Shown one piece after another: positions 60,976 to 64,000 of a stretch of 64,000 nucleotides of DNA. The notes beneath the pieces were generated by a model, which saw nothing but the letters and a program-made list of their open reading frames with translations, ran no database searches and had not been told where the DNA came from. Position numbers and translations under genes: made by a program. Within the stretch, counting starts at the first letter, position 1, and each line of letters begins with the position of its first letter. Source of the stretch: Rhodobacteraceae bacterium Alg231-30 (GTDB lineage Bacteria; Pseudomonadota; Alphaproteobacteria; Rhodobacterales; Rhodobacteraceae); assembly GCA_900143615.1 (NCBI GenBank), contig FREU01000001.1, positions 458,767-522,766 on the forward strand, written 5' to 3'.

Positions 60976-62634
60976 ATGTCTGACACATTCCGCCTGACTA
61001 TGGCGCAGGCCAATCCGACGATGGGTGATTTGGACGGTAATGCGGCCAAAGCGCGAGAGATCTGGGCGCAGGCCAAGGCGGCGGGCTCGGATATGGTCGC
61101 ATTCCCCGAGATGTTTATCGTCGGCTATAATGCGCAGGATTTGATTAAGAAGCCCGCGTTGCAGCAAGCGGCGATGGCGGTGATTGAGCAATTGGCAGTG
61201 GATTGTGCTGACGGGCCTGCGCTGGCCGTTGGTGGGCCTTATGCCGATGGTGAAAAACTGTTCAACGCCTACTTTGTTTTGAAAGGCGGCAAGGTCGCGC
61301 ATCGTCAGCTCAAACACCATTTGCCCAATTATACCGTGTTTGACGAAGAGCGTCTGTTTGATCACGGGCCGATGGGGGGGCCGTATGATGTCAACGGCGT
61401 GCGCATCGGTTCGCCGATTTGCGAAGATGCATGGTTTGAAGATGTGCCGGAAACGATGGAGGAGACCGGTGCGGAAATTCTGATCGTGCCCAATGGGTCG
61501 CCCTATTATCGCGACAAGTTTGATCGGCGCATGAACCACATGGTGGCACGGGTGATCGAAACAGGTTTGCCGCTGGTTTACCTTAATATGGTAGGTGGTC
61601 AGGACGATCAGGTGTTTGACGGCGGCTCATTTGTGCTCAATCCCGGTGGTGAATTGGCGATGCAACTGCCGGTGTTTGATGAGGTGGTCACGCATGTTGA
61701 TTTCACGCGCACCGACCGTGGCTGGCGTTGTGGTGAGGCCGAAAGGGCCTTGCTGCCCGCTGGAGAAGAGCAGGATTACCGCGTCTGCGTGGAAGCCTTG
61801 CGCGACTACATGGGCAAGACGGGTTTCAAGAAGGTGTTGTTGGGCTTGTCTGGCGGGATCGACAGCGCGCTGGTGGCGACGATTGCTGTGGATGCCTTGG
61901 GGCCTGAAAATGTCCGCTGTGTGATGTTGCCTTCGGAATATACCAGCCAAGAGTCGTTGGATGATGCAAAGGACATCGCTGAGCGGTTGGGCGTGCGCTA
62001 TGATTTTGTGCCGATTGCCGAAGGGCGTGCGGCGATCACCAACACATTGGCACCGCTGTTTGAGGGAACCGAGCCGGGGTTGACGGAGGAGAACATTCAG
62101 TCTCGGCTGCGTGGGCTATTGTTGATGGCACTGTCCAATAAGTTCAACGAAATGGTGCTGACCACGGGCAATAAATCCGAGGTGGCTGTGGGTTATGCCA
62201 CGATCTATGGCGACATGGCGGGGGGCTATAACCCGATCAAAGACATGTACAAAACACGCGTGTTTGAAACATCGCGTTGGCGCAATGAGGTGCATCGCGA
62301 TTGGATGGGCGGCCCCGCGGGCGAGGTCATTCCGGTCAACATTATTGATAAACCACCAAGTGCCGAATTGCGTCCGGATCAGAAAGACGAAGACAGCCTG
62401 CCGCCCTATGATGTGTTGGACGCGATTTTATTGATGTTGGTGGATCAGGAAAAATCTGTCGCGGACTGTGTCGAGGCAGGCTTTGATCGCGAGACAGTGA
62501 AACGGGTTGAGCATCTGGTTTATATCAGTGAATACAAACGCTTCCAATCCGCCCCCGGCGCGCGGCTGTCTAAGAAAGCCTTTTGGCTGGATCGGCGCTA
62601 TCCGATTGTGAACCGCTTTCGCGACCCTAGTTGA
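60976..62634 (+). CDS. nadE: Glutamine-dependent NAD+ synthetase
   Basis: ATG 60976 follows GGGAGAGTTCCG; an earlier in-frame ATG (60910) lacks a site. The 552-residue protein joins a nitrilase-type glutaminase domain (AFPEMFIVGYNAQDL, LKHHLPNYTVFDE, GSPICEDAWFED) to an NAD-synthase domain (LLGLSGGIDSALVATIAVDALG, PSEYTSQESLDDA, NKSEVAVGYATIYGDMAGGYNPIKD). It converts deamido-NAD to NAD with glutamine-derived ammonia. A hairpin terminator follows. Confidence 0.97.
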   Translation: MSDTFRLTMAQANPTMGDLDGNAAKAREIWAQAKAAGSDMVAFPEMFIVGYNAQDLIKKPALQQAAMAVIEQLAVDCADGPALAVGGPYADGEKLFNAYFVLKGGKVAHRQLKHHLPNYTVFDEERLFDHGPMGGPYDVNGVRIGSPICEDAWFEDVPETMEETGAEILIVPNGSPYYRDKFDRRMNHMVARVIETGLPLVYLNMVGGQDDQVFDGGSFVLNPGGELAMQLPVFDEVVTHVDFTRTDRGWRCGEAERALLPAGEEQDYRVCVEALRDYMGKTGFKKVLLGLSGGIDSALVATIAVDALGPENVRCVMLPSEYTSQESLDDAKDIAERLGVRYDFVPIAEGRAAITNTLAPLFEGTEPGLTEENIQSRLRGLLLMALSNKFNEMVLTTGNKSEVAVGYATIYGDMAGGYNPIKDMYKTRVFETSRWRNEVHRDWMGGPAGEVIPVNIIDKPPSAELRPDQKDEDSLPPYDVLDAILLMLVDQEKSVADCVEAGFDRETVKRVEHLVYISEYKRFQSAPGARLSKKAFWLDRRYPIVNRFRDPS

Positions 62635-62937
62635 GAATGAAACACAGTTTCGCGGTTGTCAGCCGCGAAAGGCTTTCTTATATCGGCGCTGACGGTGGGC
62701 GACTCCTGTGTTGCGTGCGGTCCCAACGCCGCCGGTCGTCCCGTCCGGCATCCCTAAATGAGAATTTGTCCCTGCCAGCTAGGCGTATAGTTAAACCGAT
62801 CCCTTTGTGACGTTTTAAGTTGCAATCTTTTTGTCAGGGGGACGAGCTTCGCAAGTAGCCTGTGATGCACAAGGCAGGAATTGATTTGAGCTGATATTAC
62901 CGAGGCGGCGGAGCGGTTTCGGGGAAGCGAGGTGGAC
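62635..62937. other. Spacer between nadE and mgtE
   Basis: This stretch of about 300 nt includes the nadE terminator (62648-62670) and then about 265 nt with no recognised gene. The latter part is the mgtE leader. No Mg-responsive riboswitch of a recognisable kind was identified by eye. Confidence 0.5.
62648..62677 (+). terminator. Probable terminator after nadE
   Basis: TTTCGCGG and CCGCGAAA form a perfect 8-bp stem with a 7-nt loop, followed by GGCTTTCTT. It begins 14 nt after the nadE stop. Confidence 0.7.
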
Positions 62938-64000
62938 ATGCCAAACACCACTCTGGTTTGGATGGACGACACAACCGAAGACGGCGACCGCAACAACCGT
63001 GCGGTGCTGCGCCAAGTCGACGGGATGATCGATGCAGGCGAGCGCGAAGAGCTGTTGCAAAGTCTCAGTGGCTGGAGCGCCACTGAAACCATGTCCTGTC
63101 TGCTAAGTTTGCGCACCCATCGCGCTCAAAAGATGTTCCGCTGGTTGCCCGATCAGCTGAGTCTCAAGGTTCTGGTCGAACTGGATGACGATCTGCACGC
63201 GGTTCTGTTCAGTGATGCGTCGGTTGAGAAATTCCGCAAGCTGGTCGCGCAGATGTCGGCCGATGAAGCTGTGGATACGTTGCTGGAGTTGCCCGAAGAT
63301 CTGGTTGAGCAGGTGATCGGCCCGCGCGAAGATGCAGGCGTGATCCGCGCGGTTCTGAATGCGCGCGAGGACAGTGTTGCGACCGTGATGCGGCTGGGAG
63401 CTTTGTCTGTGCCGCGCGATTGGACAATCGCACAGCTGACCGACGATTTACGCGCCCGCACCAATGAGATCGAAAAGATCGACATGATGTTCGTGGTCGA
63501 TGCGCAGAACCATCCTGTGGGGTATCTGCGGTTTCGTGAGGTTCTTCTGGCGCGTCCCGAAACCTCGATTACCAGCCTAGTACATGAAGACGTGGTGGTG
63601 GTGAGTGCGGACACCGATCGGGAAGAAGTGCTGCAAATGGCGGAGGCGCGGAGCCTGCATGCCATCGGTGTCGTGGATGCGCAGGGGCGCTTGGTGGGGG
63701 GGGTTGCGCCAACCGAATTGGGCGAGATCCGTCGCGACGAAGCTGAAGAAGATTTGTTGAAACTCGGGGGGGTATCGCCTGAGTCGACACAGTTTGACGG
63801 GCCTTTGGAAATCCTGAAGCGGCGTTTGCCGTGGCTGATTGTTGGCCTATGTGGCGCCTCGGCGGCGGCAGTTGTGGTTGTGGCCTATGAGGAAGCGCTG
63901 GCACAGGCTGCCATTCTGGCCAGCTTTATTCCGGTTGTTATGGCGATGGCGGGGAATGCGGGCATTCAGGCGTCAACCGTGTCGGTGCAAACGATCACGT
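62938..64000 (+). CDS. mgtE: MgtE-family magnesium transporter (3' part outside window)
   Basis: The ATG at 62938, with GCGAGGTGG upstream, begins MPNTTLVWMDDTTEDGD, and 354 codons are present before the right edge. An N-terminal MgtE superhelical domain has MFRWLPDQLSLKVL and VDTLLELPEDLVEQVI. Two CBS domains follow (MMFVVDAQNHPVGYLRFREVLLA and LHAIGVVDAQGRLVGGV), then the first membrane segments (RRLPWLIVGLCGASAAAVVVV and IPVVMAMAGNAGIQASTVSV). The family imports Mg2+ and is gated by intracellular Mg2+ via these domains. Confidence 0.95.
   Translation, partial: MPNTTLVWMDDTTEDGDRNNRAVLRQVDGMIDAGEREELLQSLSGWSATETMSCLLSLRTHRAQKMFRWLPDQLSLKVLVELDDDLHAVLFSDASVEKFRKLVAQMSADEAVDTLLELPEDLVEQVIGPREDAGVIRAVLNAREDSVATVMRLGALSVPRDWTIAQLTDDLRARTNEIEKIDMMFVVDAQNHPVGYLRFREVLLARPETSITSLVHEDVVVVSADTDREEVLQMAEARSLHAIGVVDAQGRLVGGVAPTELGEIRRDEAEEDLLKLGGVSPESTQFDGPLEILKRRLPWLIVGLCGASAAAVVVVAYEEALAQAAILASFIPVVMAMAGNAGIQASTVSVQTIT

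Overview
The window looks like chromosomal DNA of a marine Roseobacter-group alphaproteobacterium (Rhodobacterales). The indicators are a complete sox thiosulfate-oxidation locus in Paracoccus-like order, several TRAP transporters, a BCCT transporter with an MttB-like methyltransferase, ligAB and a moderate G+C content. No rRNA, tRNA, CRISPR array, phage or intact insertion sequence was seen. This assignment is inference from gene content and not from a marker gene.

Layout. (1) 1-13620, sulfur oxidation: soxS (partial, minus strand), then soxV-W-X-Y-Z-A-B-C-D-E-F and a DUF302 protein on the plus strand. Facing them on the minus strand is a three-gene unit of two metallo-beta-lactamase-fold proteins and a YeeE/YedE sulfur-compound permease. 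Four AT-rich palindromes of one shared design (two are exact ATTC-N8-GAAT) precede soxS/soxV, soxX, soxB and the minus-strand unit, so one SqrR/SoxR-type repressor probably controls all of them. (2) 14310-16811: ligA-ligB (protocatechuate 4,5-dioxygenase) and a PLP aminotransferase. (3) 17220-28775: a LysR gene divergent from an overlapping run of aldehyde dehydrogenase, M19 dipeptidase-like protein, an unknown 562-residue protein and a DUF3726 protein, then a BCCT transporter, a small lipoprotein, TetR, an SDR and an MttB-family methyltransferase. This looks like a quaternary-amine uptake and degradation region. (4) 28853-33111: an RND efflux pump and its adaptor. (5) 33783-41615: a TAXI-TRAP transporter with a cupin, divergent from a DctPQM TRAP transporter with a GlcG/HbpS-like protein and a second cupin.

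(6) 41719-54458, galactoside utilisation: a LysR gene, IclR and ABC ATPase on the minus strand; on the plus strand a sugar-binding protein, two permeases, GH4 alpha-galactosidase, SDR sugar dehydrogenase, KDGal kinase (dgoK), KDPGal aldolase (dgoA), SMP-30 lactonase and GH42 beta-galactosidase. Together they make a De Ley-Doudoroff route that lacks only the galactonate dehydratase. (7) 54623-64000, mostly housekeeping: ZIP transporter, M20D amidohydrolase, leuA with a leucine-rich leader peptide, an SDR, a MORN-repeat protein, glutamine-dependent NAD synthetase and a partial mgtE.

Points most worth attention: the uncharacterised 562-residue/DUF3726 pair beside an M19 homologue without its N-terminal HxD motif; the MBL protein whose HxHxDH motif has become NENGQG; the SDR with YxxxN in place of YxxxK; the leuA leader; the four matching sulfur operators; and strong hairpins between binding-protein and permease genes in all three solute-binding-protein transport systems.
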